Source: Sphingomonadales bacterium (GTDB lineage: Bacteria > Pseudomonadota > Alphaproteobacteria > Sphingomonadales > Sphingomonadaceae). Taken from it: 64,000 nt of DNA. Location: the NCBI GenBank assembly GCA_016704425.1, contig JADJAC010000011.1:682001-746000 (forward strand), in the 5' to 3' direction. The notes beneath the pieces are model-generated. The model had not been told where the DNA came from. It saw only the letters and a program-made list of their open reading frames with translations, and ran no database searches. The number at the start of each line of letters is the position of its first letter. Position 1 is the stretch's first letter. Both the position numbers and the translations under genes were made by a program. Below are positions 51,405 through 60,665 of this stretch, piece after piece.

Positions 51405-52748
51405 ATGACACAATGGCCAGCCGATCAGGTCGAGCGCAGAAGCGTCTCGGCACTCGTGCCCTATGCCCGAAACGCCCGCACCCACAGCGACGAACAGGTG
51501 GCCCAGATCGCCGCCTCCATCCGCGAATGGGGCTGGACGGTGCCGGTTCTGATCGACGAGGACGGCGGCCTGATCGCCGGCCACGGCCGGGTGCTGGCGG
51601 CCCGCAAACTGGGCCTTGCCGAGATCCCGGTGATGGTCGCGACCGGCTGGAGCGAGGCGCAAAAGCGCGCCTATGTGCTGGCCGACAACAAGCTGGCGCT
51701 GAACGCCGGCTGGGACGCTGACCTGCTCCGCGTCGAGCTGGCCGATCTGCAGGCCTTCGACTTCGACCTTGGCCTGACCGGCTTCTCCGATGAGGAGCTG
51801 GCCGGACTTCTGGCGCAAAGCAGCGAGGGTCTGACCGACCCGGACACGGTGCCTGATGTGCCGCTGGTTCCGGTCTCGGTATCGGGCGACGTCTGGGTGA
51901 TGGGCGACCATCGCCTGTGCTGCGGCGACAGCACCGTCCAGACCGACGTCGACAAGCTGATGGCCGGCGAGCGCGGGGACCTTCTGTTCACCGACCCGCC
52001 CTGGAATGTGAACTACGGCGCCGTCAAAGCCGGCAACGCACAGGGCTACAAGCCCCGAAAGATTCTCAACGACCACATGGATGAGGCCGACTGGGCCCAG
52101 TTCGTGGCCGGTTTCTGCGCCTCGTTCTACGCCGTCACCAAGCCCGGTGCGCTGGCCTATGTGGTCATGAGCGCCCAGGAGTGGCCGTCGATCGACAAGG
52201 GTCTGCGCGAGGCCAAGTTCCACTGGTCCTCGACCATCATCTGGGTGAAGGACGCGCTCGTCCTCTCCCGCAAGGACTACCACACCCAGTACGAGCCGCT
52301 CTGGTACGGCTGGAACGAGGACGGCCCGCGCATCATGCAAGTGCCGGATCGCAAGCAGTCGGACATCTGGAACATCGCCCGGCCACGGGTCTCCGATCTT
52401 CACCCCACCACCAAGCCGACACTCCTGATCGAGCGCGCCTTGCTGAACTCCTCGGCCCGCGGCGCCCTGGTGGTTGATCTCTTCGGCGGCTCGGGCTCGA
52501 CCCTGATCGCCTGCGAGCAGCAGGGCCGGCGCTGCCGGCTGATGGAGCTCGATCCCAAATACGCCGACGTCATCGTCCAGCGCTGGCAGGACTTCACCGG
52601 CAAGGCCGCCACGCTTGAGGGCGATGGGCGCGGGTTTGCCGAGATTGCCGCTGGACGAGGCCAGGACATGACCGATGAAACCCGGGACGAAACCCAAGCC
52701 GACCCATCTGAAACTGATCGAGGGCAACCGCGGCAAGCGGCCGCTTAA
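51405..52748 (+). CDS. ParB-N domain DNA methyltransferase
   Basis: 447 aa from ATG 51405. The N-terminal ParB/Srx-like domain (residues 10-100) begins SVSALVPYARNARTHSDEQ and contains GLIAGHGRVLAARKLG. The methyltransferase domain has DPPW (motif IV, FTDPPWNVNYG) before the SAM motif DLFGGSGSTLIACE, so beta-class N6-adenine or N4-cytosine. Protects phage DNA or marks it. Overlaps TerS by 74 bases. Confidence 0.92.
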   Translation: MTQWPADQVERRSVSALVPYARNARTHSDEQVAQIAASIREWGWTVPVLIDEDGGLIAGHGRVLAARKLGLAEIPVMVATGWSEAQKRAYVLADNKLALNAGWDADLLRVELADLQAFDFDLGLTGFSDEELAGLLAQSSEGLTDPDTVPDVPLVPVSVSGDVWVMGDHRLCCGDSTVQTDVDKLMAGERGDLLFTDPPWNVNYGAVKAGNAQGYKPRKILNDHMDEADWAQFVAGFCASFYAVTKPGALAYVVMSAQEWPSIDKGLREAKFHWSSTIIWVKDALVLSRKDYHTQYEPLWYGWNEDGPRIMQVPDRKQSDIWNIARPRVSDLHPTTKPTLLIERALLNSSARGALVVDLFGGSGSTLIACEQQGRRCRLMELDPKYADVIVQRWQDFTGKAATLEGDGRGFAEIAAGRGQDMTDETRDETQADPSETDRGQPRQAAA

Positions 52749-53157
52749 TCGCAAAGAGGCAAAGACCATTCCGGCTCTGCCTGATCCGCCGCCGCACCTC
52801 ACCGCCGATGCGCTGGAGGAATGGCACCGGGTGGCCAGCTGGCTGCACAAGATCGGGCTTCTCTCCGAGGTCGATCGCGCTGCGCTCGCCGCCTACGCCC
52901 AGGCCTATGGCCGCTGGGTCCAGGCTGAACGCGCGATCGCCAAGATGGCCGAGAAGGACCAGCTGACCGGAGGCCTGATGATCAAGACCTCCAACGGCAA
53001 CGCCATCCAGAACCCGCTCGTGGGCACGGCCAACAAGGCCGCCTCCGACATGATGCGATACGCCGCCGAGTTCGGGATGACGCCCAGTGCCAGAACCCGC
53101 ATCGAAACCCAGGCGTCGGACCAAAACGCCGACCCCGCCGACCGCTTCTTCGGCTGA
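52675..53157 (+). CDS. terS: Terminase small subunit (P27 family)
   Basis: 160 aa. Begins MKPGTKPKPTHLKLIEGNRG, the P27-family N-terminus, and includes DALEEWHRVASWLHKIGLL. It binds the packaging site and recruits the large subunit. Overlaps the methylase gene and the TerL gene, indicating tight coupling. Confidence 0.92.
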   Translation: MKPGTKPKPTHLKLIEGNRGKRPLNRKEAKTIPALPDPPPHLTADALEEWHRVASWLHKIGLLSEVDRAALAAYAQAYGRWVQAERAIAKMAEKDQLTGGLMIKTSNGNAIQNPLVGTANKAASDMMRYAAEFGMTPSARTRIETQASDQNADPADRFFG

Positions 53158-54940
53158 CCGCACCAGCGCCTATGCTAGGGCAGTGGTCGCCGGCGAGATC
53201 GTCGCCGGGCCCCATGTTCGAAACGCCTGCCGCCGGCATCTGGACGACCTGAAACGCTCCGACGGCATCTGTTTTGACCCCGACGCTGCGGCCCATGCCT
53301 TCGGCTTCTTCGAGGAGGTGCTCAAACTCTCCGAGGGCCAGTTCGAGGGCCAGCCGTTCCATCTGGAACCCAGCCAGGCCTTCATCATCGGCTCGCTGTT
53401 CGGCTGGAAACGCGCCGACGGACGACGCCGGTTTCGCCGGGCTTATATCGAGCAGGGCAAAGGCAACGGCAAATCCCCGGTCGCCGGCGGCATCGGCCTG
53501 TTTGGCATGACCGCCGCGGGTGAAGCCGGGGCCCAGATCTATGCGGCGGCCGCCAAGCGCGAACAGGCCGGCATCCTCTTTTCCGACGCGGTGAAGATGG
53601 TGCGCCAGTCGCCGGCCCTGGCCAAACGGCTGGAGTTCTCAGGCGGTCCCGGGCGCGAGTTCAACATCGCCCACCATGGGTCGGGCTCGTTCTTCCGGCC
53701 GGTGTCGCGCGATACCGGCAAGACCGGCTCGGGCCCGCGGCCCTACTTCGTGCTGGCCGACGAGATCCACGAGCTGCCCGACCGCTCGATCATCGAGATG
53801 CTGGAGCGCGGCTTCAAGTTCCGGCGCGAGCCGCTGCTGTTCATGATCACCAACTCCGGCTCGGACCGGAACTCGGTCGCCTGGGAGGAACACGAACACG
53901 CGGTCAAGGTGGCCGCCGGCAATATCGACGCCCTGACCGACCCCACCTATCTGGGCGAGGTCCTGGACGACACGACCTTTTCTTACGTCTGCGCGCTCGA
54001 CGACGGCGATGATCCGCTGAACGACCCGGACTGCTGGATCAAGGCCAACCCGCTGCTGGGCGTGACGATCACGGCGCAATACCTCACTGAGGTGGTGGCC
54101 CAAGCCAGGTCCATTCCGGGCCAGCTCAACGGCATCCTGCGGCTTCACTTCTGCGTCTGGACCGACGCCGAGACCGCCTGGATGACGCGGGCGACACTGG
54201 AGCCGCTGCTCTGCGAGATCACGCCCACCCCGGGCGCAAAGGTCTGGCTGGGGCTCGACCTTAGCCAGAACCGCGACATCACCGCGCTCGCCGCCGTTCA
54301 AAGGACCGGCGAGCGGGACGGCAAGCCCTGTTTTGACGCCTGGATCGAAGCCTGGACGCCCGGCGACACACTGGCTGCCCGGGCGCTGCGCGACAAGCAG
54401 CCCTATCCGGTCTGGGTGCGGGACGGTTTCCTGCACGCGCCGCAGGGCGAGAACATCAATTTCCGGCACGTCGCCCAGGCGCTCGCCGAATACGACCGCG
54501 ACTATGACGTCCAGATGGTCGCCTACGACCGTTACGCCTTTCGCCGGTTCGAGGAAGACATCGCCGAGGTCGGGCTCAATCTGGAGTTCGTCGAACACCC
54601 CCAAGGCGGCACCAAGCGCGGCAAGCCGACCGAGGCCATGAAACTGGCCGCCAATAGCGCCGACCGCGAACCGCAAGGCCTGTGGATGCCAGGCTCGGTG
54701 CGCCAGCTCGAAGAGATGATGCTCGAGGGTCGCATCCGGCTGCAGAAGAGCCCGGTGCTGATCTCGGCGATCATGTCGGCGGTCATCGAGACCGACCGCT
54801 GGGACAATTATTGGCTCTCCAAACAGAGGGCCACCAACAAGATCGACGCAGCCGTGGCGCTTTGCATGGCGATTGGAGCAGCCATGGCCAGCGACACGGG
54901 CGCGACGATCGACGACTGGCTCAAGAGCCTGGCCGCGTGA
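53087..54940 (+). CDS. terL: Terminase large subunit
   Basis: 617 aa from GTG 53087; a shorter start is possible. ATPase with Walker A-like EQGKGNGKSP and Walker B VLADEIHEL. Nuclease domain with Asp in LGLDLSQNRDI, YDRYAF, and NKIDAAVALCMA. Packages DNA into proheads. Stop overlaps the portal start (GTGA). Confidence 0.95.
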   Translation: MPEPASKPRRRTKTPTPPTASSADRTSAYARAVVAGEIVAGPHVRNACRRHLDDLKRSDGICFDPDAAAHAFGFFEEVLKLSEGQFEGQPFHLEPSQAFIIGSLFGWKRADGRRRFRRAYIEQGKGNGKSPVAGGIGLFGMTAAGEAGAQIYAAAAKREQAGILFSDAVKMVRQSPALAKRLEFSGGPGREFNIAHHGSGSFFRPVSRDTGKTGSGPRPYFVLADEIHELPDRSIIEMLERGFKFRREPLLFMITNSGSDRNSVAWEEHEHAVKVAAGNIDALTDPTYLGEVLDDTTFSYVCALDDGDDPLNDPDCWIKANPLLGVTITAQYLTEVVAQARSIPGQLNGILRLHFCVWTDAETAWMTRATLEPLLCEITPTPGAKVWLGLDLSQNRDITALAAVQRTGERDGKPCFDAWIEAWTPGDTLAARALRDKQPYPVWVRDGFLHAPQGENINFRHVAQALAEYDRDYDVQMVAYDRYAFRRFEEDIAEVGLNLEFVEHPQGGTKRGKPTEAMKLAANSADREPQGLWMPGSVRQLEEMMLEGRIRLQKSPVLISAIMSAVIETDRWDNYWLSKQRATNKIDAAVALCMAIGAAMASDTGATIDDWLKSLAA

Positions 54941-56175
54941 ACCTTCTTCAAAAGGCCGTCAGCTATCTGGCGCGCTCCATCGGCCTTACCGACCCGCGTC
55001 TTTACCGGGCGCTGGGCAGTGTCCCCACTTCCAGCGGCGAGACGGTCAATACTGCCTCGGTGCTGGGGCTGGCGGCGGCCTGGGCCTGCGTCAATCTGCT
55101 GGCCGGCACGATCGCGTCCCTGCCGCTGATGGTCTACCGCACCCGGAACGGCGCTCGCACGGTCGCGAGCGATCATCCGCTCTACCGTATCCTCCACGAC
55201 AGCCCCAATGCCGACCAGACGGCGCTAGATTTCTGGGAGTTCGTCTGCGCCTCGCTGGAGCTGCACGGCAATGCCTATGCCGAGGTGGTCCGGGCCCGTA
55301 ATGGCCGGATCATCGCGCTGGGCGTGCCGATCACGCCCGAACTGGTCACGGTCCGCCGCCTCGATACCGGGGCTCTGGAATATGAGTGGGTCGATCAGGG
55401 CCGGCGCATCATCGCAGGCCAGGACCGGGTGCTGCACATCCGCGGCTTCGGCGGCAATCCGCTGGGCGGGCTCTCCACATTGAGCGCCGGCCGCCAGAGC
55501 TTCGGTCTGGCCCAGGCTATCGAACGCGCCTCGGGCGACACCTTCCGCAATGGGGTGCGCCCATCGGGGCTCCTCAAGACTGCCGACACCCTGACCATCG
55601 ACCAGAGGAAGCAGGCCGAGGAGCTGCTGCAGGAGAAGTTCGCCGGCGCCATCAACGCCGGGAGGCCCATGCTGCTCGATCGCGGCATGGACTGGGTCCA
55701 GCTCTCGATCAGCCCCGAAGACGCCCAGATGCTGCAAAGCCGGGCCTTCTCGGTGGAGGAAGTCTGCCGCTTCTTCGGCGTGCCACCTTTCATGGTCGGG
55801 CATACGGAAAAGACCACCAGCTGGGGCACGGGGCTCGAACAACAGACCCTGGGGTTCCAGAAATTCACCCTGCGCCGGCGGCTCAAACGCATCGAACAGG
55901 CGCTGGAAAAGCAGCTCCTGTCGGTCGCCGACCGGCTGGCCGGCATCACCATCGAGTTCAATCTCGAAGGCCTGCTGCGCGCCGACAGCGCTGCCCGGGC
56001 CAGCTTCTACCAGCTGATGCTGACCAACGGCGTCATGACCATCAACGAGGTGCGCAGCCTCGAGAACCTGCCACCCGTCGAGGGCGGCGATGAGCCCCGC
56101 ATGCAGATGCAGAACGTGCCGATCACGCAGGCCGGTCAGCAACAGATCCAAACCACCCCAGGAGGTCCCCAATGA
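54937..56175 (+). CDS. Phage portal protein (HK97 family)
   Basis: 412 aa from GTG 54937. Typical start after TerL; motifs VLGLAAAWACVNLLAGTIA and FLRxxGVPP-like VCRFFGVPPFMVG, with the C-terminal wing FYQLMLTNGVMTINEVR. Forms the dodecameric DNA gate. Overlaps the protease gene by 4 bp. Confidence 0.95.
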   Translation: MNLLQKAVSYLARSIGLTDPRLYRALGSVPTSSGETVNTASVLGLAAAWACVNLLAGTIASLPLMVYRTRNGARTVASDHPLYRILHDSPNADQTALDFWEFVCASLELHGNAYAEVVRARNGRIIALGVPITPELVTVRRLDTGALEYEWVDQGRRIIAGQDRVLHIRGFGGNPLGGLSTLSAGRQSFGLAQAIERASGDTFRNGVRPSGLLKTADTLTIDQRKQAEELLQEKFAGAINAGRPMLLDRGMDWVQLSISPEDAQMLQSRAFSVEEVCRFFGVPPFMVGHTEKTTSWGTGLEQQTLGFQKFTLRRRLKRIEQALEKQLLSVADRLAGITIEFNLEGLLRADSAARASFYQLMLTNGVMTINEVRSLENLPPVEGGDEPRMQMQNVPITQAGQQQIQTTPGGPQ

Positions 56176-56798
56176 GCGAGCTGGACTTCGTGCTGGACGC
56201 CAAGGCCCTGGCCGATGACGGCGAGATCGAAGGTCTGGCCGCCGGCTACGGCAATCTCGACTTCGGCGGCGACGTAATCCTGCCAGGCGCCATCGCTTCA
56301 TCGATTGCCGGCCGAAAGTCGGTGCCGATGCTGATGTACCACGACCAGAAACGCCCCGCCGGCGTCTGGACCGGGTTCGAGGAGACCAGCGATGGTCTGC
56401 TCGTGAAGGGCCGGTTCTCCATGTCGACCCGCACCGGCCGCGAGGCCCATGGCCTGGTCAAGGACGGCGCAATCGGCGGCCTTTCGATCGGCTACCGCGC
56501 CATACGCGAGCGGCTGGTGGGCAAGGCCCGCCACCTGATCGAGGTCGCCCTGCACGAGGTCAGCCTCGTCACCATTCCAATGAATGAGAAGGCCCTGATC
56601 ACCTCGGTCAAATCCATCATCGAGGCCGGCCAGCTGCCGAGCCTCTCCCAGTTTGAGGACTTCCTGCGCGAGGCAGGGTTCTCGAAGTCTCAGGCCGCCG
56701 CGATCGCCGGCAAGGGCCTGAGCTCTCTGCTCCGGGGCGAGCCCGGCAGTCCCTCCAACGACTTCCTTTCGGCGCTCGCCAGATCCGTCCGCGCCTGA
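56172..56798 (+). CDS. Prohead protease (HK97 family)
   Basis: 208 aa. Catalytic His in MLMYHDQKRPAGVW and Ser in GAIGGLSIGYRA, as in the herpesvirus assemblin fold. Cleaves the scaffold part of the capsid protein. Short C-terminal extension (SRxxx) unusual but within family limits. Confidence 0.93.
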   Translation: MSELDFVLDAKALADDGEIEGLAAGYGNLDFGGDVILPGAIASSIAGRKSVPMLMYHDQKRPAGVWTGFEETSDGLLVKGRFSMSTRTGREAHGLVKDGAIGGLSIGYRAIRERLVGKARHLIEVALHEVSLVTIPMNEKALITSVKSIIEAGQLPSLSQFEDFLREAGFSKSQAAAIAGKGLSSLLRGEPGSPSNDFLSALARSVRA

Positions 56799-56820
56799 CC
56801 CCCAACATCCGGAGACATCC

Positions 56821-58050
56821 ATGACAGATACCAAAACCGCCGAGCAGCTTGCCGGCGAAGTGAAGGCTGCGTTCGACGCCAAGCACGACCAGGTCAAAGC
56901 CCTTGCTGAAGAAGCGCTGGGCAAGGCCCAAAAGGGCGAGGACCTGTCGGCCGCCACCAAGCAGCTGGCCGATGAGGCCCTTGTCGGCATGAACGAGGCC
57001 AAGGCCCGGCTCGACGAGCTGGAGCAGAAGATCGCGCGCAAGGGCGCGGACGATGAGACCCGGCCCCGCTCGATCGGCGAGCAGGTTCTGGCCGCTGACG
57101 AGATGAAGGCCTTCCTCGCCTCGCGGGCTTCGCGCGGCCGAGCCAGTGTCGAGGTCAAGGCAATCATCACCTCCCTGACCACGGACGCGATGGGCTCCGC
57201 CGGCGATCTGATCGTGCCGGACCGGTTGCCCGGCATTCTGGCGCCCGGCCAGCGCCGCCTGACGGTGCGCGACCTGCTCACCCCGGGCCGGACCTCCAGC
57301 ACCTCGGTGCAGTATGTGAAGGAGACCGGGTTCACCAATGCCGCGGCGACCGTTTCGGAAACGACCGGCGCGCTGAAGCCTCAGTCGGACATCAAGTTCG
57401 ACATCGCCACCTCCAGCGTCACCACCATCGCCCACTGGGTCCTGGCCACCCGCCAGATCCTCGACGATGCGCCGATGCTGCAGTCCTATATCGACGGGCG
57501 GCTGCGCTACGGCCTGGCGCTGGTCGAGGAAAACCAGCTGCTCAACGGCGGCGGCACCGGCACGGACCTCAACGGCATCTACACCCAGGCCACGGCCTTC
57601 ACCGCGCCCATCACCATCCCCGCGCCGGTGACCCGCATCGATGTCCTGCGCCTGGCCGTCCTCAAATCGGCTCTGGCGGAACTTCCGACCACGGGCGCGG
57701 TTCTGCACCCGGCCGACTGGGCCAGCATCGAGCTCCTGAAGGAAACGACCGGGGCCTATCTGATCGGCAATCCGCAAGGCGCGCTTGCGCCCACCCTGTG
57801 GAGCCTGCCGATCGTCGCCACCCAGGCCATCTCCCAGGGCAACTTCCTGACCGGCGCCTTCCGGCTCGGGGCCCAGATCTTCGATCGCTGGGATGCCCGC
57901 GTCGAGGTCTCCACCGAGGACGACCAGAACTTCCGCAAGAACCTCGTGACGATCCTGGCCGAAGAGCGTCTGGCGCTCGCGGTCTATCGCCCCGAGGCCT
58001 TCGTGAAGGGCGCCTTCGCTGCTGCCGCCACCGCGGCGACCGCTCCGTAA
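56821..58050 (+). CDS. Major capsid protein (HK97 family)
   Basis: 409 aa. The N-terminal scaffold or delta domain (residues 1-90, coiled-coil rich) is followed by the HK97 fold: GSAGDLIVPDRLPGI, a P-domain and VEENQLLNGGGTGTDLNGIY. Encapsidates the genome. GGAGA about 6 bases upstream of ATG 56821. Confidence 0.95.
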   Translation: MTDTKTAEQLAGEVKAAFDAKHDQVKALAEEALGKAQKGEDLSAATKQLADEALVGMNEAKARLDELEQKIARKGADDETRPRSIGEQVLAADEMKAFLASRASRGRASVEVKAIITSLTTDAMGSAGDLIVPDRLPGILAPGQRRLTVRDLLTPGRTSSTSVQYVKETGFTNAAATVSETTGALKPQSDIKFDIATSSVTTIAHWVLATRQILDDAPMLQSYIDGRLRYGLALVEENQLLNGGGTGTDLNGIYTQATAFTAPITIPAPVTRIDVLRLAVLKSALAELPTTGAVLHPADWASIELLKETTGAYLIGNPQGALAPTLWSLPIVATQAISQGNFLTGAFRLGAQIFDRWDARVEVSTEDDQNFRKNLVTILAEERLALAVYRPEAFVKGAFAAAATAATAP

Positions 58051-58068
58051 TCCTGCAAGGAGAGCACC

Positions 58069-58263
58069 ATGCTGATGAAGGCGATTGATACGCTCCATGT
58101 GAGCGCGGTCGGGCCGGACAATATCCAGCCCGGCCAGACCTTCGAGATCAACGACGGCGACGGCGCCATCCTGCACGAACGCGGCCTGGCCGTGCCCGTG
58201 GAGGGTGGGTCTGTTGAAGGTGATCCCGACCCCGCGCCGACCCCCAGGGCTCGCGCCAAATGA
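58069..58263 (+). CDS. Small protein of the head module
   Basis: 64 aa. Short beta-rich protein (VGPDNIQPGQTFEINDGDG) with Pro-rich tail. Overlaps the connector gene by 4 bp. Could be a capsid decoration or DUF7210-like protein; unproven. Confidence 0.65.
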   Translation: MLMKAIDTLHVSAVGPDNIQPGQTFEINDGDGAILHERGLAVPVEGGSVEGDPDPAPTPRARAK

Positions 58264-58796
58264 TCACCACGCTCACCGCTCCGGCCTGCCGCGCGGTGAG
58301 CCTGGAGGAAGCCCGACAGCAGCTGCGCCTCGACGGCGACGACGAGGATCTGCTGCTGGCGGCCAAGCTCGATGCAGCCCAGGCCGAACTGGAGCTGATG
58401 ACCGGCCTTCGCCTCTGCCCCCAGACCTTGAGCCTTGAGCTTGAGGCCTGGGAGGACGAGGTCGTGGTCCCGGTCAGGCCCTGTTCCGTGACCCAGATCC
58501 AATATGTGGGTCTGTCGGGTGCGGTCGTGACCCTGGCGGCCAGCGACTATGTCGTGCGCCGCCGGCACGGCCTGACCCGTATCCGCCCGGCGACGGGCAA
58601 GGTCTGGCCGACGCTCGCCGACGACGGGCTGATCACCATCACGCTTGCGGCGGGTTTCGCCGAGACCGACCCGGACTTCCTGATCGCCCGGGCCGCCATC
58701 CTTGTGAAAGCCGCCTCCGAGTTCCAGAACCGGGAGGGCGGCGCATGTCTGGCATTCGACACCCTGGCAAGCCAGCTGGCCGCCCGATGGATCTAG
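58260..58796 (+). CDS. Head-tail connector protein (gp6-like)
   Basis: 178 aa. N-terminal helices LEEARQQLRLDGDDEDLLLA and AAQAELELMTGLRLCPQTL are the signature of the gp6-like connector. It forms the adaptor ring below the portal. Overlaps the head closure gene by 10 bases. Confidence 0.9.
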   Translation: MITTLTAPACRAVSLEEARQQLRLDGDDEDLLLAAKLDAAQAELELMTGLRLCPQTLSLELEAWEDEVVVPVRPCSVTQIQYVGLSGAVVTLAASDYVVRRRHGLTRIRPATGKVWPTLADDGLITITLAAGFAETDPDFLIARAAILVKAASEFQNREGGACLAFDTLASQLAARWI

Positions 58797-59134
58797 CCTC
58801 AAAGCTCGACACCCGGGTCCGGATCGAGCGCAAGACCGTCACTCTCGATCCGGCCTACGGCACTCAAGAAGCCTCCTGGTCACTGTTCGCCAATGTCTGG
58901 GGCGAGGTGCGCGATGTGCTGCCAAGCCGGGCCGAACGGCTGGCCGAGACGATCACCATCGCCAATCGGCCGGCCCGGGTTCGGGTCCGCTACCTGCCGG
59001 GGCTGGCCGCCGACATGCGGCTGATCATCGGTGGTCGGATCATGCAGATCATCTCGGGGCCAGCGATGCTTGGCCGGCGCGAGGCGATGGAACTGATCGT
59101 GGAAGACCACTCCACCGAAGGAGACGCGCCATGA
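58787..59134 (+). CDS. Head closure protein
   Basis: 115 aa from ATG 58787; the longer in-frame start inside the connector gene is not needed. Pattern MDLASKLDTRVRIERKTV and WGEVRDVLPSRAERLAET matches SPP1 gp16-like head closure proteins. Overlaps the next gene by 4 bp. Confidence 0.9.
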   Translation: MDLASKLDTRVRIERKTVTLDPAYGTQEASWSLFANVWGEVRDVLPSRAERLAETITIANRPARVRVRYLPGLAADMRLIIGGRIMQIISGPAMLGRREAMELIVEDHSTEGDAP

Positions 59135-59697
59135 CCATCAGACTGTCAGGCGGTCCTGAGCTGTTGGCCCTGCTGGACCAGCTGCCCAAGAACCTTGAGC
59201 GCAACATCATCCGCGGCGGTCTTCGCGCCGGGGCCAAGGTCATTCAGCAGCAGGCCCGGGCCAATGTGCCGGTCGAAACCGGCCAGCTTCGCCGGGCCAT
59301 CGGCATTGGCACGCGGACCGAGGGCGCGCGCCTGAGTTCCTACGTCAAACTGCGCGGTCCGGGCTCCTATATCGGGCCCTTCATCGAATACGGCGTCTCG
59401 CCCCACCTGATCAAAGTGGCCGAGGAGGCCCGTCCGATCCGCAACACCCGGCGCGGCCCGCGGCGTTTGAGCATGGGCACGATCAACAAGATGGTGGCGC
59501 GAGGGAGCCTGGTGATCGGCGGCAATTTCGTCGGGCCCATGGTCCATCACCCGGGCCATGTCCCCAAACCCTTCCTGCGCCCGGCGCTCGATCAGAAGGC
59601 GCAAGAAGCGGTCGCCGCCATGGGCGCCTATATCGCCCAGCGCTTCCAGATCGGCGACCTGCGCGCGCCAACGCTCAGCGTGGACACCGAGGAATGA
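59131..59697 (+). CDS. HK97 gp10-like head-tail joining protein
   Basis: 188 aa. N-terminal LLALLDQLPKNLERNIIRGG then ANVPVETGQLRRAI (typical gp10/morphogenesis motif). C-terminus HHPGHVPKPFLRPALDQ. Joins head and tail. Overlaps the following gene by 4 bp. Confidence 0.9.
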   Translation: MTIRLSGGPELLALLDQLPKNLERNIIRGGLRAGAKVIQQQARANVPVETGQLRRAIGIGTRTEGARLSSYVKLRGPGSYIGPFIEYGVSPHLIKVAEEARPIRNTRRGPRRLSMGTINKMVARGSLVIGGNFVGPMVHHPGHVPKPFLRPALDQKAQEAVAAMGAYIAQRFQIGDLRAPTLSVDTEE

Positions 59698-60098
59698 ACG
59701 GGGTCGTCGCGGTCCGCTATCTGCTGACCGGGAACGCCGCGCTGACCGCCCTTGTGCCCGAGAGCCGCATCACCGCCGGCGTCCTGCCGCAAGGCTCGAA
59801 CCTTCCCGCCATCGCCCTGATGAGCATCAGCGGCATCGACCGCAACATCCTCAAACCCGGCAGCCGCCGGCAGGTGACCGAACGGGTCCAGGTCAGCGTT
59901 CTGGCCGCCACCTATCCGGCCGCCAAGGCGCTGATGAGGGCAGCTCGTGCCGCCACAGCCGACCAGATGCCCACGGTAACAGGCATCGAGAACGTGGTCG
60001 TCCACACCGACGCCGCCGGCCCTGACTTCACCGATCCTGAGACCGGCATCTTCATCCAGACCCAGGACCTGCGCGTCTCGTTCCTCGAGACCGTCTGA
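59694..60098 (+). CDS. Tail completion protein (DUF3168)
   Basis: 134 aa. Motifs AVRYLLTGNAALTALVPES and VQVSVLAATYPAAKAL. DUF3168 members are tail terminator proteins that cap the tail tube. Sits in the standard position before the tube protein. Confidence 0.85.
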   Translation: MNGVVAVRYLLTGNAALTALVPESRITAGVLPQGSNLPAIALMSISGIDRNILKPGSRRQVTERVQVSVLAATYPAAKALMRAARAATADQMPTVTGIENVVVHTDAAGPDFTDPETGIFIQTQDLRVSFLETV

Positions 60099-60127
60099 AC
60101 AACCCCCGACCCTAGAAGGAAATCCAC

Positions 60128-60589
60128 ATGACGGTTCGCACCTCCGCGGGCACGACGCTGAAAGTGTCGGCCGCTACGCCCGCTACCTTTGACACCACCG
60201 GCTACAACGCCCTGACCATGACGCTCATCGGCGAGGTCACTGATCTGGGCGAGTTTGGCCGGGAATATGCCCTGGTGACTTTCAACCCCGTCGGTAGCCG
60301 CGGCGTGGTCAAGAAGAAGGGCAGCTTCAACCAGGGGACCATGACCATCGGTCTGGGCCTCGATACCGACGATGCCGGCCAGATCCTGCTCAAGGCCGCA
60401 TCGCTGGCGGACGCTGACTACAGCTTCCTCGTCACCACCCAGAACGGCGACAAGTATTATTTCCAGGCCCAGGTGATGAGCTTCAAGGTCAACATCGGCT
60501 CGGTCGATCAGATCACGACCGCCAGCGTCACCCTGGAACTGACCACCAACTCCGCCGGTGTCGGCGTGGTCGAGGTCCTCGCCCCCTGA
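60128..60589 (+). CDS. Phage tail tube protein
   Basis: 153 aa. Beta-rich tube-like fold; LGEFGREYALVTFNPVGSRG and STLEL-like C-terminus. Assembled in large copy number around the tape measure. GGAA ribosome site upstream of ATG 60128. Confidence 0.87.
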   Translation: MTVRTSAGTTLKVSAATPATFDTTGYNALTMTLIGEVTDLGEFGREYALVTFNPVGSRGVVKKKGSFNQGTMTIGLGLDTDDAGQILLKAASLADADYSFLVTTQNGDKYYFQAQVMSFKVNIGSVDQITTASVTLELTTNSAGVGVVEVLAP

Positions 60590-60665
60590 TGAGCGCTGAT
60601 CACCGCAGGATTTGCGGTGATCGGCTGCGTCTTTCTCCGCATCCCTCCCATTCGAAGGACACCAG

